Positions 43,232-51,471 of a stretch of DNA of 64,000 nt are shown here, piece by piece. Position numbers and translations under genes: made by a program. The stretch comes from Cytobacillus citreus (lineage in GTDB: Bacteria; Bacillota; Bacilli; Bacillales; Cytobacillaceae): contig NZ_JAGYPM010000004.1 of NCBI RefSeq assembly GCF_018343665.1, positions 188,343 to 252,342 on the forward strand, given 5' to 3'. Under the pieces are notes generated by a model. That model was given only the letters and a program-made list of their open reading frames with translations, was not told the origin of the DNA and did no database searches. Each line of letters opens with the position of its first letter. Position 1 is the first letter of the stretch.

Positions 43232-44572
43232 CTATTTTATTTTCAATTTGATTTTTTTATTGATAGTGGCCGGGTAATCTAATAATTTAAGCTTGATTGG
43301 TCCAGCGACAGCCTCTTCATCTGGATAAGGGACATAATAGGTCACATAGTTATTATTTGGTAAACCACCCCCACCAATTGGTTTACCCATACCTATGATA
43401 TTTCCATTAAAATCTTCTGCATACATAAAAATTTGTTTATCAAAAATATTCGGATTGGTTTCTAATGTAATGGCAAGTTCTTCATTTCTTTTATATACAC
43501 TTGATAATTTGCCATCTTTCGGTGCTTTAATAATTTTTTCCTTAACAGGATCAATTTCCACCCAAAGCTCATCTTTATCGACTGCACGGATGGAGCTGAA
43601 AGCCAAGTAAAGCTCTTTTGGGTCAGAGAAATAGTTACTTTGTAAGTAAATGATCATTTCATTTTCATTAACATATGAAGTAAAATCATTAGGTTCAATT
43701 TCCGCCCATTTTTCTCCTGTTTCATCTTCTATATGAATATCATTAAAGCCAAAAATCTTTTTACTGTTTTCTGGATTAACCATAATATCGATTGTTGTTT
43801 GAGTAGGGTAAATCGTTACTTTTTTTATTGTTATCTCTTGACCTTCAACTTTAACGGATTTGTTCATGTTTATAACTTTTTTGGCTGCAAATTTTTCTTT
43901 ATCTAATGTAAGAGGTATATCTATATTTTGATTAAGCATTTTATCATTTACACTAAATGCAAAGGATAAAATAAGCTCTTCGGGTAAGATGTCCCCATCA
44001 GCTAAGGGAACTCTAGCTGTCGCTTTATTAACGTATTTTTTTTCTCCATTAGGATTAAGGTTTGAGTAGTATGCTCTATAAGGAAGAATATTTCTATTGC
44101 CATCAAGTAATGATATTTCTTCTGGGAAGATTTGGTCAACTACACCTTTAGCTCTATAATTGAAGAATATTAATAGTTCTTTTTCATCTCGAACAATTGA
44201 ATCTATCGTTACTTTTACTTCGCCATTTTCAACGGTTGTTTCAATTTTTTGAAAGTAGTTATTTTCAGCAGCAGCTAATAAACCTTTATCTTGACGGATA
44301 AACTCCACTATTTTTTCTATGCCTGGTACATTTGAAATGTAATCCGCCATTGTATCGGAAACTTTTACAGATGTAATAAGGCTAATAATGAATACACTTG
44401 CAGCTAGAAATACTTTTATGGGGAGAAATTTTTTCTTTCTCATCTTCATAGCTTTTGCACGCTTCATTCCTTCTAAAATGGCCTGATTTGCAATATCATC
44501 TGAAATGGATAGATCCTGAAGAGTATTTCGCGATTTTTCTAATTCCTTTTCTTCTTTTTCAAAATCAAACAT
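43232..44572 (-). CDS. DUF4179 membrane protein, putative anti-sigma factor
   Basis: A 446-residue protein with a cytoplasmic N-terminus (1-47), one membrane helix (about 48-68) and a large extracytoplasmic region: the DUF4179 domain (about 70-170) and further beta-rich domains. It overlaps the preceding ECF sigma gene by 8 bases. Its helical N-terminus (ISDDIANQAILEGMKRAKAMKMRKKK) could bind the sigma factor. It shares architecture with the 48060 gene and with the fragment at 18078. What the outer domains sense is unknown. Confidence 0.82.
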   Translation of the reverse strand: MFDFEKEEKELEKSRNTLQDLSISDDIANQAILEGMKRAKAMKMRKKKFLPIKVFLAASVFIISLITSVKVSDTMADYISNVPGIEKIVEFIRQDKGLLAAAENNYFQKIETTVENGEVKVTIDSIVRDEKELLIFFNYRAKGVVDQIFPEEISLLDGNRNILPYRAYYSNLNPNGEKKYVNKATARVPLADGDILPEELILSFAFSVNDKMLNQNIDIPLTLDKEKFAAKKVINMNKSVKVEGQEITIKKVTIYPTQTTIDIMVNPENSKKIFGFNDIHIEDETGEKWAEIEPNDFTSYVNENEMIIYLQSNYFSDPKELYLAFSSIRAVDKDELWVEIDPVKEKIIKAPKDGKLSSVYKRNEELAITLETNPNIFDKQIFMYAEDFNGNIIGMGKPIGGGGLPNNNYVTYYVPYPDEEAVAGPIKLKLLDYPATINKKIKLKIK

Positions 44573-45083
44573 TCAACTCGCTCCTTTCTTCAAGTTGCTC
44601 TCGAAGTGCTTGCAATCCTTTATAAAGCCATGTTTTAATTGTGCTTTCAGGCTTATCTAAAATATCAGCAATATCCTTAATCTTTAAGTCATGATAATAC
44701 TTAAGAATAATGACCTCACGGGAGTGTGAATCTATTTTTTCTAAGGCTTCCTCAATTTCAATTCTTTTACTGTAATCCACCGTTTCTCCGATATTTTCTA
44801 TTAAACTTTTATCTCCATATCTCTTATTTTTTTGAATTTGATCATGGCAGTAGTTGAGCATAATTCGAATTAACCAAGTAGAAAAATATTCAGCTTGGTG
44901 TACTTTTTTTATCGAGCGATATGCTCTGAAAGTTACCTCTTGTAAGGCTTCTAATGCCTCTCCTTCATTTCTCAAATAAGACATCGCTATTTTTAACAAG
45001 CGAATTTTGTGAATCTGCATTAATTCGTAAAATGCCTGATCATCTCCTTTTTGTGCATTTTTAATGAGTTCTATTATTTCCAA
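44565..45083 (-). CDS. ECF sigma factor
   Basis: A 172-residue group 4 sigma factor: region 2 (FYELMQIHKIRLLKIAMSYLRNEGEALEALQEVTFRAYRSIKKV, STWLIRIMLNYCHDQIQK) and region 4 (SREVIILKYYHDLKIKDIADILDKPESTIKTWLYKGLQALR). The start is TTG 45083 behind a GGGGGG site. It overlaps a DUF4179 membrane partner and closely resembles the sigma factor at 47543, so the two modules look like paralogues facing away from each other about 2.5 kb apart. Confidence 0.9.
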   Translation of the reverse strand: MEIIELIKNAQKGDDQAFYELMQIHKIRLLKIAMSYLRNEGEALEALQEVTFRAYRSIKKVHQAEYFSTWLIRIMLNYCHDQIQKNKRYGDKSLIENIGETVDYSKRIEIEEALEKIDSHSREVIILKYYHDLKIKDIADILDKPESTIKTWLYKGLQALREQLEERSELNV

Positions 45084-45376
45084 AAAAGAACCCCCCTTTA
45101 TTTATTGCTACTCGTTAGACATGGAAAGTTAGAGAAAAGTCTTAATTATTTTATTTTTTATAAAAATACCCCTTAAAAATTAAGGGGGGATGGAGTAGGC
45201 AATCACAAAATCATATTGAACGAATTATTACTAGAGCTTCGCAGAGTGAAATAAACAAATGTAGTATTGATATTATTGGAGAGACGGGTAATTCTTTTTT
45301 TTTAGTTATTTTCTAATCTTAATAGTGGACTATAATGACCGTTTTTTAAAAATATGATTTTATTTGAGTTAGGGAA
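45084..45376. other. Upstream region of the ECF sigma gene
   Basis: No gene is seen. A hairpin CCCCTTAA/TTAAGGGG lies near 45168-45188. The rest is AT-rich up to the tandem repeats that begin at 45377. Confidence 0.4.
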
Positions 45377-45640
45377 GAAGCCACGAACCAGTCAAATTGG
45401 CCGGTAGCTGTCCACATTGAGCCCGAAAGAAGCCACGAACCAGTCAAATTGGCCGGTAGCTGTCCACATTGAGCCCGGAAGAAGCCACGAACCAGTCAAA
45501 TAGTTTGGAAGCTGTCCACAATGAGGCCCGAAAGAAGCCACGAACCAGTCAAATAGACCGGCAGCTGTCCATATTGAGCCTTAAAGAAGCCAACAACCAG
45601 CTAAAATCGCCGTCCCCTCTATTATTATTACATTGCAAGT
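45377..45640. repeat. 52-bp tandem array, word GAAGCCACGAACCAG
   Basis: Five units start at 45377, 45429, 45481, 45534 and 45586, at steps of 52, 52, 53 and 52 bp. Each unit has two similar halves of about 26 bp (CAGTCAAATTGGCC and CTGTCCACATTGAGCC). The first two units are nearly identical and the later ones drift. It lies downstream of the kinase-like gene (45656, minus strand). It is not CRISPR: there are no unique spacers. Confidence 0.85.
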
Positions 45641-45655
45641 ACTTTTTGTTTTCAA

Positions 45656-46543
45656 TCAATTATTAAGAGTTTCCTGCAGCTTAAACAATTTAGCTAGAGA
45701 AGCATGGAAGTCAATCTTGTCGCCATTTTTAATCGAGTATAGCAATTCGTGAAAAATGGGCTGTAATCCATAGAAACTACTAACTCGATGGAAAATAGAA
45801 TCTATATTTTCTTGTCCCTCATAATGGGAAAGAACCTTTTTAGTAAATGCAGCACCAAAATCCCAATATATCCCTGCAAAATCAAATGCTGGATCACTGA
45901 TTTGAGCATCAGTAAAATCTATAATTCCTGTCAGTTTATTTTGTTCAGCGTGATAGATCATATTAGCCCCTGTAAGGTCTCCATGGATCACACATTTGTT
46001 TATTTCCATGTTTGAAAAAGTTTTGAAAAAACGATTAAATAGATGATTAATATTGTTCTTTTCAGCTTGGTTTAAAAAAGGGAAGGCCTCTTTTTTAATA
46101 GATGAGTAGAACTCATTCCAATATGAGCTAGTATGGATTGTTGTTAATCCTGTCTTTTTATATTCGATGCTATGTAATTTTGTTAGAAAATCTCCAAGAA
46201 GTATGGCTGTTTCATTTTCATTTATTTGATCATGACATTGGATCATCGGCAGACCTTCAATGTATTTATGACGAGTGCAAATAAGTCTTTTGTTTTTATC
46301 GTTAAGAAGCTTGTAGGCAGGGATGCTAAGTAAAGGCTCTTTTTCGCTTAAAAGATCCAACAATTGTTTTTCTATTTCTATTTTAGAAGCGATTTTCTCG
46401 TTTTTTGGGAAACGGAAGACGTCCGAATGATTAATCATGATAATATCGTTGTCCCAGCCTCTATGATTTTCCATTATTTCATTCATTTTTAAAGTAGGAA
46501 AAGCCTTCTGAATAAAGTCCACTTTTTCACTGGTATTCATCAT
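45656..46543 (-). CDS. Aminoglycoside phosphotransferase (APH) family protein
   Basis: About 295 residues with a protein-kinase-like fold of the APH family. It has the catalytic loop CVIHGDLTGANMIY (HGDxxxxN) and the metal Asp in GIIDFTDAQISDP followed by DFAGIYWDFG. The N-lobe has DVFRFPKNEK. Such proteins phosphorylate aminoglycosides, sugars or other small molecules; the substrate cannot be told from sequence and resistance should not be assumed. The start is uncertain between ATG 46543 and 46540 (or GTG 46549). Confidence 0.8.
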   Translation of the reverse strand: MMNTSEKVDFIQKAFPTLKMNEIMENHRGWDNDIIMINHSDVFRFPKNEKIASKIEIEKQLLDLLSEKEPLLSIPAYKLLNDKNKRLICTRHKYIEGLPMIQCHDQINENETAILLGDFLTKLHSIEYKKTGLTTIHTSSYWNEFYSSIKKEAFPFLNQAEKNNINHLFNRFFKTFSNMEINKCVIHGDLTGANMIYHAEQNKLTGIIDFTDAQISDPAFDFAGIYWDFGAAFTKKVLSHYEGQENIDSIFHRVSSFYGLQPIFHELLYSIKNGDKIDFHASLAKLFKLQETLNN

Positions 46544-46564
46544 TATCACCGCAATTAAGATATT

Positions 46565-46581
46565 TTTACATAAATTTTACC
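46565..46581 (+). promoter_or_regulatory. Partial Pho-box-like repeat upstream of psiE
   Basis: TTTACA (46565) and TTTACC (46576) are 11 bp apart. A third repeat is not convincing. Confidence 0.35.
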
Positions 46582-46647
46582 AGACGATGGTATCTTTTTG
46601 TCGTTTAATCTTCTAAAAATAAAGTGACAAGAAGTGAGGAGGAATAC

Positions 46648-47076
46648 ATGATGAATAAAATGAAAAGAGACTATGAAAACATAATAAATATAATTCCTAT
46701 GATTCTACAGATCATTTTGAATGTTTCCCTTGTTGTATTGGCAGGGATATTATCTGTTTTATTAGTAAAGGAGTTAATTGTTTTTTTTCAGATGTTAATA
46801 GGAAGTGACAGCAACGATTATAAGCTTTTCCTTACCAATATTCTTATATTCTTTTTGTATTTTGAATTTATCTCGATGATTGTGAAGTATTTTAAAGAAA
46901 ATTATCATTTTCCACTCCGATACTTTATATACATTGGCATTACTGCGATGGTAAGGCTAATTATTGTTGATCACGATAATCCGCTGTATACTTTGCTTTA
47001 TTCACTTGTTATTTTGGTTCTGATCATTGGGTATTACATCATGCACATAACTCCACGAGCATCTATTAAAAAATAA
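46648..47076 (+). CDS. psiE: Phosphate-starvation-inducible protein PsiE
   Basis: A 142-residue inner-membrane protein with four helices and the PsiE-family motifs [34 protein letters not shown] and RLIIVDH. The function is unknown; in E. coli it responds to phosphate limitation. The start is ATG 46648 directly behind GAGGAGG; a GTG at 46624 lies upstream of that site. A two-repeat Pho-box-like element at 46565 supports phosphate control here too. Confidence 0.85.
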   Translation: MMNKMKRDYENIINIIPMILQIILNVSLVVLAGILSVLLVKELIVFFQMLIGSDSNDYKLFLTNILIFFLYFEFISMIVKYFKENYHFPLRYFIYIGITAMVRLIIVDHDNPLYTLLYSLVILVLIIGYYIMHITPRASIKK

Positions 47077-47139
47077 GAACATTTCTATATTGAATAGTTC
47101 TAAACATAAATATTAGTGAAATTTAAGAACATCTTCGAA

Positions 47140-47350
47140 AGGTAAAAATGTTCTTTCTCCCGGTTGTTCATCTGGCTCCATTCCCCTGGAATATCCCAAG
47201 TTTGTTTCACTTCTTAATCAATAATTGGGTTCTAGTGCTGTAGCTCCAATGCCTTCAGCTGTTAAAGTTAGCCATGTTGCGTACTGTAACATGGCACTTC
47301 CTTGATGAAGAGTAGTACCGTATCGCCAATATGGTGCTTTCCTATAGATA
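47140..47350 (-). pseudogene. Nitroreductase family remnant
   Basis: On the minus strand one frame gives RKAPYWRYGTTLHQGSAM and LQYATWLTLTAEGIGA, typical of the FMN-binding second half of nitroreductases. After a frame change near the GAACCCAATTATTGAT segment the neighbouring frame continues as IID-stop-EVKQTWDIPGEWSQM, again matching the family. So there is a frameshift, an internal stop and no N-terminal half. It fills much of the gap between psiE and the next sigma gene. Confidence 0.7.
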
Positions 47351-47542
47351 TATATTCTTATCATGATACTAAGGAGCAGAATTATTAAAGAAAAATTAAA
47401 AATTGAAACGTTCTACATACCTCGTTTGTCTAACAGTTAGAAAGGCGCCTTATTAAGCTGGTAATAATCCCGAGTATTCCCTGGAAATTGTGCTTATTGC
47501 AGATGCTAAAAGCTAGATAAGATGAAGGAAGGAGCAGTCATT

Positions 47543-48067
47543 TTGGCAGACATAAAGAAGGTCCAACGTGCCAAGAAAGGTAATCATAAAGCCTTTCAGG
47601 AGCTGATGGAGGAAGAAAAGATTAAACTTTATAAAATAGCTTATGTTTATATGAAAAACGAGGAAGATACGCTTGAGGTTTTTCAAGAAACCGTTTATAA
47701 AGCCTTTATTTCTATTAAAAATTTGAAGGATGAACGTTATTTCTCTACATGGCTAACACGAATCTTGATTAATACGGCATTTGATCTTTTAAACAAGAAA
47801 AAAAGAGTCATTCCTATGGAAAGAGAAGTGTTGGAGAGTAAAATCATTCCTTATTTGCCTAGTGAAGATCATTCTGATTTGATGCAGGCGATTACAGAAT
47901 TAGATGAAAAATATAAGACAGTTTTAATTCTTCGTTTTTATAAGGATTTTACAGTCAAACAAATTGCTGAGTTTCTAGATTGTCCAGATGGAACGGTGAA
48001 AACAAATATTCATCGAGGGATTAGTCTATTGCGAGAAAAGATGAAGGAGGGTTGTGTAAATGAATAG
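47543..48067 (+). CDS. ECF sigma factor
   Basis: A 174-residue group 4 sigma factor: region 2 (FQELMEEEKIKLYKIAYVYMKNEEDTLEVFQETVYKAFISIKNL, FSTWLTRILINTAFDLLNKKKR) and region 4 (YKTVLILRFYKDFTVKQIAEFLDCPDGTVKTNIHRGISLLREKM). The start is TTG 47543 eight bases after GGAG; the ATG at 47522 precedes that site. It overlaps a DUF4179 membrane gene by 8 bases and is a likely paralogue of the sigma factor at 44565. Confidence 0.9.
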   Translation: MADIKKVQRAKKGNHKAFQELMEEEKIKLYKIAYVYMKNEEDTLEVFQETVYKAFISIKNLKDERYFSTWLTRILINTAFDLLNKKKRVIPMEREVLESKIIPYLPSEDHSDLMQAITELDEKYKTVLILRFYKDFTVKQIAEFLDCPDGTVKTNIHRGISLLREKMKEGCVNE

Positions 48068-49364
48068 CCAATTCCCAGAGTTTAAGAATGAAGTGGAAAA
48101 GATATCGGTACCAGCAGAAAAGCTTGATCGAATTATTGCCGATACAATTAGGGAAAACAGGGTTAAGAAATCAAAAAGGAAAATTGTTTTCTATTCATTA
48201 AGTGCTGCTGTAGTAGGGTTTGGCCTGTTTTTAGGCTCAGCAATTGTTTCTCCAGCCATGGCGAAGGTTGCTTCACATATACCGATAGTAGGAACATTTT
48301 TTAATGATTCTGCTGATGAAGGGCTAAGAATAGCCGGGAAAAAGGGATTGACACAGGTCATTGATCAATCATCAAAGGACAATGGCATCACATTGACGAT
48401 AAATGAGGTTTTTTATGATGGGACACGATTAACCTTAGGGTATACGCAGGAATCACTTTTCGCTATCGGAGACCTCGAACGGCCGACGATAAAAGTGAAC
48501 GGGAAGGAAATTAACTTTAGTTCAGGATATTCAGGAGAATTTATTACCCCTCAAAAATATAAAGGAACGATTGATATTACTCCAACTGAGGAGCTTCCAG
48601 AAGAGTTTGAGATGAAAATGAGAATCGATGCTGTCGGCCTCATTCCCGGAAAGTGGGCGTTTGAATTCCCGGTGAAGCAGTCGAATGAAGTAACTGTCAT
48701 CAGACCAATGGATGTAAAAATGATTGATGGAGCAGAAGTACAACTGGCATCTTTAAAGCTTGGTCCAGCAGGCACAAATCTTAAGTTCAATGTTACAGTG
48801 GATGAAAAAAGTGATTTTGATCCGTATATGTTAAATTTCTATATTTTAGACGAAAAGGAAAATGTGTATGATTTCGTTGGATCAAGTGGAAATGGTGAAA
48901 CAGAGAACGGAATAGAAAAGGCAAATCTTGATTATCTTTATGCACCTTTAAAAGAGGGAACGAAAAAGGTTAAGGTTATTCCTTATATCATTCCAAAGGT
49001 GGAGGATGGCTATGAAGAATACTCTGTTTCATTAGATGGACAAAGCCTCCCTTTCACAATGGTTCAAAATGAAGAGGAGAAAGTAAAAGTCACGGATATT
49101 CAGCATAAGAATGATAAGGTAATTGTCTATTTTGAAGTTCTAAGTGATGCTATTATTGACAATCATGCTTCCCGTAATTCAATTGGGCTAGAGGATGCAA
49201 GCGGGGAGAATTTAATATCTAAGGATAAGCCTTTAGCAGAAAGAATAGAAGGAAATCGGTTTAAACAGGAATTTTCAACAAAAAATATGAAAGGTTTAAA
49301 GCTGAAAACCTATAATCAGCCGAAACCAATTTTGTATGAGGCGTTTGAAATTGATTTACCATAA
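48060..49364 (+). CDS. DUF4179/DUF5643 membrane protein, putative anti-sigma factor
   Basis: A 434-residue partner of the preceding sigma factor: helical cytoplasmic N-terminus (1-38), one helix (about 40-62), then DUF4179 (VASHIPIVGTFF... through LTLTINEVFYDGTRLTLGY) and a beta-rich C-terminal region of the DUF5643 type. The 8-base overlap and conserved order with the 44565/43232 pair support an anti-sigma role. The fragment at 18078 corresponds to the end of such a protein. Confidence 0.82.
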   Translation: MNSQFPEFKNEVEKISVPAEKLDRIIADTIRENRVKKSKRKIVFYSLSAAVVGFGLFLGSAIVSPAMAKVASHIPIVGTFFNDSADEGLRIAGKKGLTQVIDQSSKDNGITLTINEVFYDGTRLTLGYTQESLFAIGDLERPTIKVNGKEINFSSGYSGEFITPQKYKGTIDITPTEELPEEFEMKMRIDAVGLIPGKWAFEFPVKQSNEVTVIRPMDVKMIDGAEVQLASLKLGPAGTNLKFNVTVDEKSDFDPYMLNFYILDEKENVYDFVGSSGNGETENGIEKANLDYLYAPLKEGTKKVKVIPYIIPKVEDGYEEYSVSLDGQSLPFTMVQNEEEKVKVTDIQHKNDKVIVYFEVLSDAIIDNHASRNSIGLEDASGENLISKDKPLAERIEGNRFKQEFSTKNMKGLKLKTYNQPKPILYEAFEIDLP

Positions 49365-49373
49365 ACTAATTTA

Positions 49374-49404
49374 GCCGTTTCCATTTTGGAGACGGCTTTT
49401 TTAT
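49374..49404 (+). terminator. Terminator of the sigma/DUF4179 pair
   Basis: AGCCGTTTCCA and GGAGACGGCT form a stem followed by six T. Confidence 0.85.
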
Positions 49405-49419
49405 CGAATTTGTGAACTT

Positions 49420-49530
49420 AGACAATAAAGTTGTGAACACGGACAATAAAATAGAAATTTGGACAATATCTTCTCAAAATGGCCAATAAATCTCCAGAAC
49501 GGACAATATATTTGATATTTGGACAATATG
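49420..49530. repeat. 20-bp-period array, word GGACAATA
   Basis: GACAATA or a close variant begins at 49421, 49442, 49462, 49482 (GCCAATA), 49502 and 49522: six copies at steps of 21, 20, 20, 20 and 20 bp. Only the word is conserved; the 12-base linkers vary. Confidence 0.8.
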
Positions 49531-49549
49531 TATAGGTAAGATAAAAAAA

Positions 49550-49590
49550 GCCTGCTCCAGTCAAAATATTTTTGTACCGAGGCAGGCTAT
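49550..49590 (-). terminator. Terminator of the peptide transporter operon
   Basis: AGCCTGC and GCAGGCT form the base of a hairpin with a longer loop. On the minus strand it is followed by TTTTTTTAT. Confidence 0.65.
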
Positions 49591-49623
49591 TATGTCATTC
49601 ATATTGAGTTTGTGTTGCTGCTA

Positions 49624-51441
49624 TTACTTACTAGAGTTATACTTGTTCAAGAATTCCTTAACCTTAGCTTGATCTGCTTTCAGTTCGTTTCCGGTTTTCA
49701 CAAGTGGGCTAACTGTTGAAACGGCTTTGATTTTTTTGCCTTGGTAATAGCTTAGGATTTCATCTTGATTGATTGAGTAGAGAACAGCTTTTCTTAAATC
49801 TTCGCTTTTAGCAACTTCACGATTAGCAGTATTAAATAGTAGGTAGGATACTGAGTTGCTTTCTATACTTTGAAGTTTTAACTTGCTGTCGCCTTCAACC
49901 ACTTCATGTTTATTTTCTGGTACACCATATAATACATAAATTTCACCATTACGTAATGCGGAAAGTGAGCTATCCAAATCTTTAATGAATCGAAGCTTGA
50001 TGTTCGAGATTTTTGGTTCGTTTTCTGTTCCTTTCATATAAGCAGGGTTTTTGTAGAAGATCGCTTCGTAATCATTTTTGTAAGAGAGAATGTAAGGACC
50101 GCTTGTGTAAAGTGTATTATTGTATTTGTCACCTTCAGTAACTGTATTTTGATCCCCATAAGGAATGTCTTTGTTTACATCAAAAGTAGCAACATCATAA
50201 GTGTTGATGCTCTCAACCTGCTTTTTAGAAACAATACCGGCCGATTGATGTGCTAAATAATTTAGTACCTGTGGAAATGGCTCTGTTGTTGTTACTTTCA
50301 CAACTTGGTATTTACCCTCTTTGTTATTTGTTTGTGTTTTATCAGCAACAAGCTCAGTAATTTTAGTATCTAAGCCTTTTTCAAGACCTTCTCTAATGGA
50401 TTCATCACTGCCTGATTGCTTAACATTTTCAAGTGCACTTAAATCAGTCACAACCTCCGCAGTTTTAATATGCTCATGCAAGCTATATGTGCGGTGGTCT
50501 GGTACTGAGTCCTTATCTTTTGCACGATTTAGAGAGAAGATGACATCATCTGCTCCTACACGCTCGCCAGTATCAACAGCTTTTTTATCTGTGATTTTGG
50601 CAAAATTAATATCGTCTCTCAATAGGAAATAATACTCTGCGTTTCCATCTGCAATGCTATAGTTACGTGATAGTGATCCATCAGCTGTAATTTTGTCATC
50701 ATCCGTTAAGTTAATTAAACGAACATACATATTCGTGTTAATCATGTTAATAGAACCATCGTTACCCTTAATTGGGTCAAGTGATGTTAAGGTTGGATTT
50801 GCTTGAGATAAGACAAGCGGATCTGATTCACGCTTTGCTGTATCATTAAAATCAATTGTTTCCCAAGCAAGGGAACGTGATTTTGAAAGTCTAACTGTGT
50901 CAGGGTTTAGCACGTCTTTGTTAATGGCTTGTGTTTTTAAAGAAATGTATAGTGGTGCAATATAAGCTTTGTCAAATACAAGCAGCTGTTCTAATTCCTT
51001 ATATGTTTCAACATAATCTTCAGGTGTTTGAGTGCTTGCTTTGTCAATTAATTTGTCTATTTCAGGATCAGCCATAATGCTGTAATCGCCGCCGCTTTTA
51101 AATAGGGAACGAACGGCGTAATCTGGGTTCCCAGTAACTGTTGTCCATCCTGACAATGAAACATCATAGTTGCCTGCTTCTTGTTGAGCTTTAAAACTGC
51201 CATAATCAGGCTGAATATTCAGCTTCACATTAAAGCCATTCTTGACAAGCTGATCGCGAACAATATTCATATCTTCTTCGCTGCTGCTCATTCCTAGAAT
51301 TTCAATATCAACTTGCGCATTTTGTTCGCCGCCTGAATTCCCATTTGAAGCTGGTTTTTCTGCAACATCAGATTTTGTTTTAACACATCCTGCTAACATT
51401 AAAACGAAGGTAAGAAGCAGTGGTAAAAGAGATTTTTTCAC
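49624..51441 (-). CDS. ABC transporter peptide-binding lipoprotein, SBP_bac_5 family, circularly permuted
   Basis: A 605-residue lipoprotein (signal peptide with lipobox LAGC, Cys19) of the oligopeptide/dipeptide-binding family in an unusual order. Residues about 42-185 resemble what is normally the C-terminal lobe (VRDQLVKNGFNVKLNIQ, YDVSLSGWTT, DPEIDKLIDKA, LLVFDKAYIAPLY). Residues about 205-600 are the normal N-terminal part (TLTSLDPIKGNDGSINMINTN, VGADDVIFSLNRAKD, SGPYILSYKNDYEAIFYKN, ALRNGEIYVLYGVPE, DLRKAVLYSINQDEIL) and stop at ADQAKVKEFLNKY, where a usual protein continues into the C-lobe. It is the last gene of a three-gene unit with two enlarged permeases; the fused ATPase is divergent. 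Confidence 0.88.
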   Translation of the reverse strand: MKKSLLPLLLTFVLMLAGCVKTKSDVAEKPASNGNSGGEQNAQVDIEILGMSSSEEDMNIVRDQLVKNGFNVKLNIQPDYGSFKAQQEAGNYDVSLSGWTTVTGNPDYAVRSLFKSGGDYSIMADPEIDKLIDKASTQTPEDYVETYKELEQLLVFDKAYIAPLYISLKTQAINKDVLNPDTVRLSKSRSLAWETIDFNDTAKRESDPLVLSQANPTLTSLDPIKGNDGSINMINTNMYVRLINLTDDDKITADGSLSRNYSIADGNAEYYFLLRDDINFAKITDKKAVDTGERVGADDVIFSLNRAKDKDSVPDHRTYSLHEHIKTAEVVTDLSALENVKQSGSDESIREGLEKGLDTKITELVADKTQTNNKEGKYQVVKVTTTEPFPQVLNYLAHQSAGIVSKKQVESINTYDVATFDVNKDIPYGDQNTVTEGDKYNNTLYTSGPYILSYKNDYEAIFYKNPAYMKGTENEPKISNIKLRFIKDLDSSLSALRNGEIYVLYGVPENKHEVVEGDSKLKLQSIESNSVSYLLFNTANREVAKSEDLRKAVLYSINQDEILSYYQGKKIKAVSTVSPLVKTGNELKADQAKVKEFLNKYNSSK

Positions 51442-51471
51442 AATGTATTCCTCCTTTGAAATTTTAAAATA

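Noticed and set aside
45377..45640. CRISPR array
   Set aside because: The whole 52-bp unit repeats, including what would be spacers, and there are no cas genes.
45656..46543. Antibiotic resistance call for the APH-family protein
   Set aside because: The fold is shared by many kinases with other substrates. Sequence alone does not support aminoglycoside modification.
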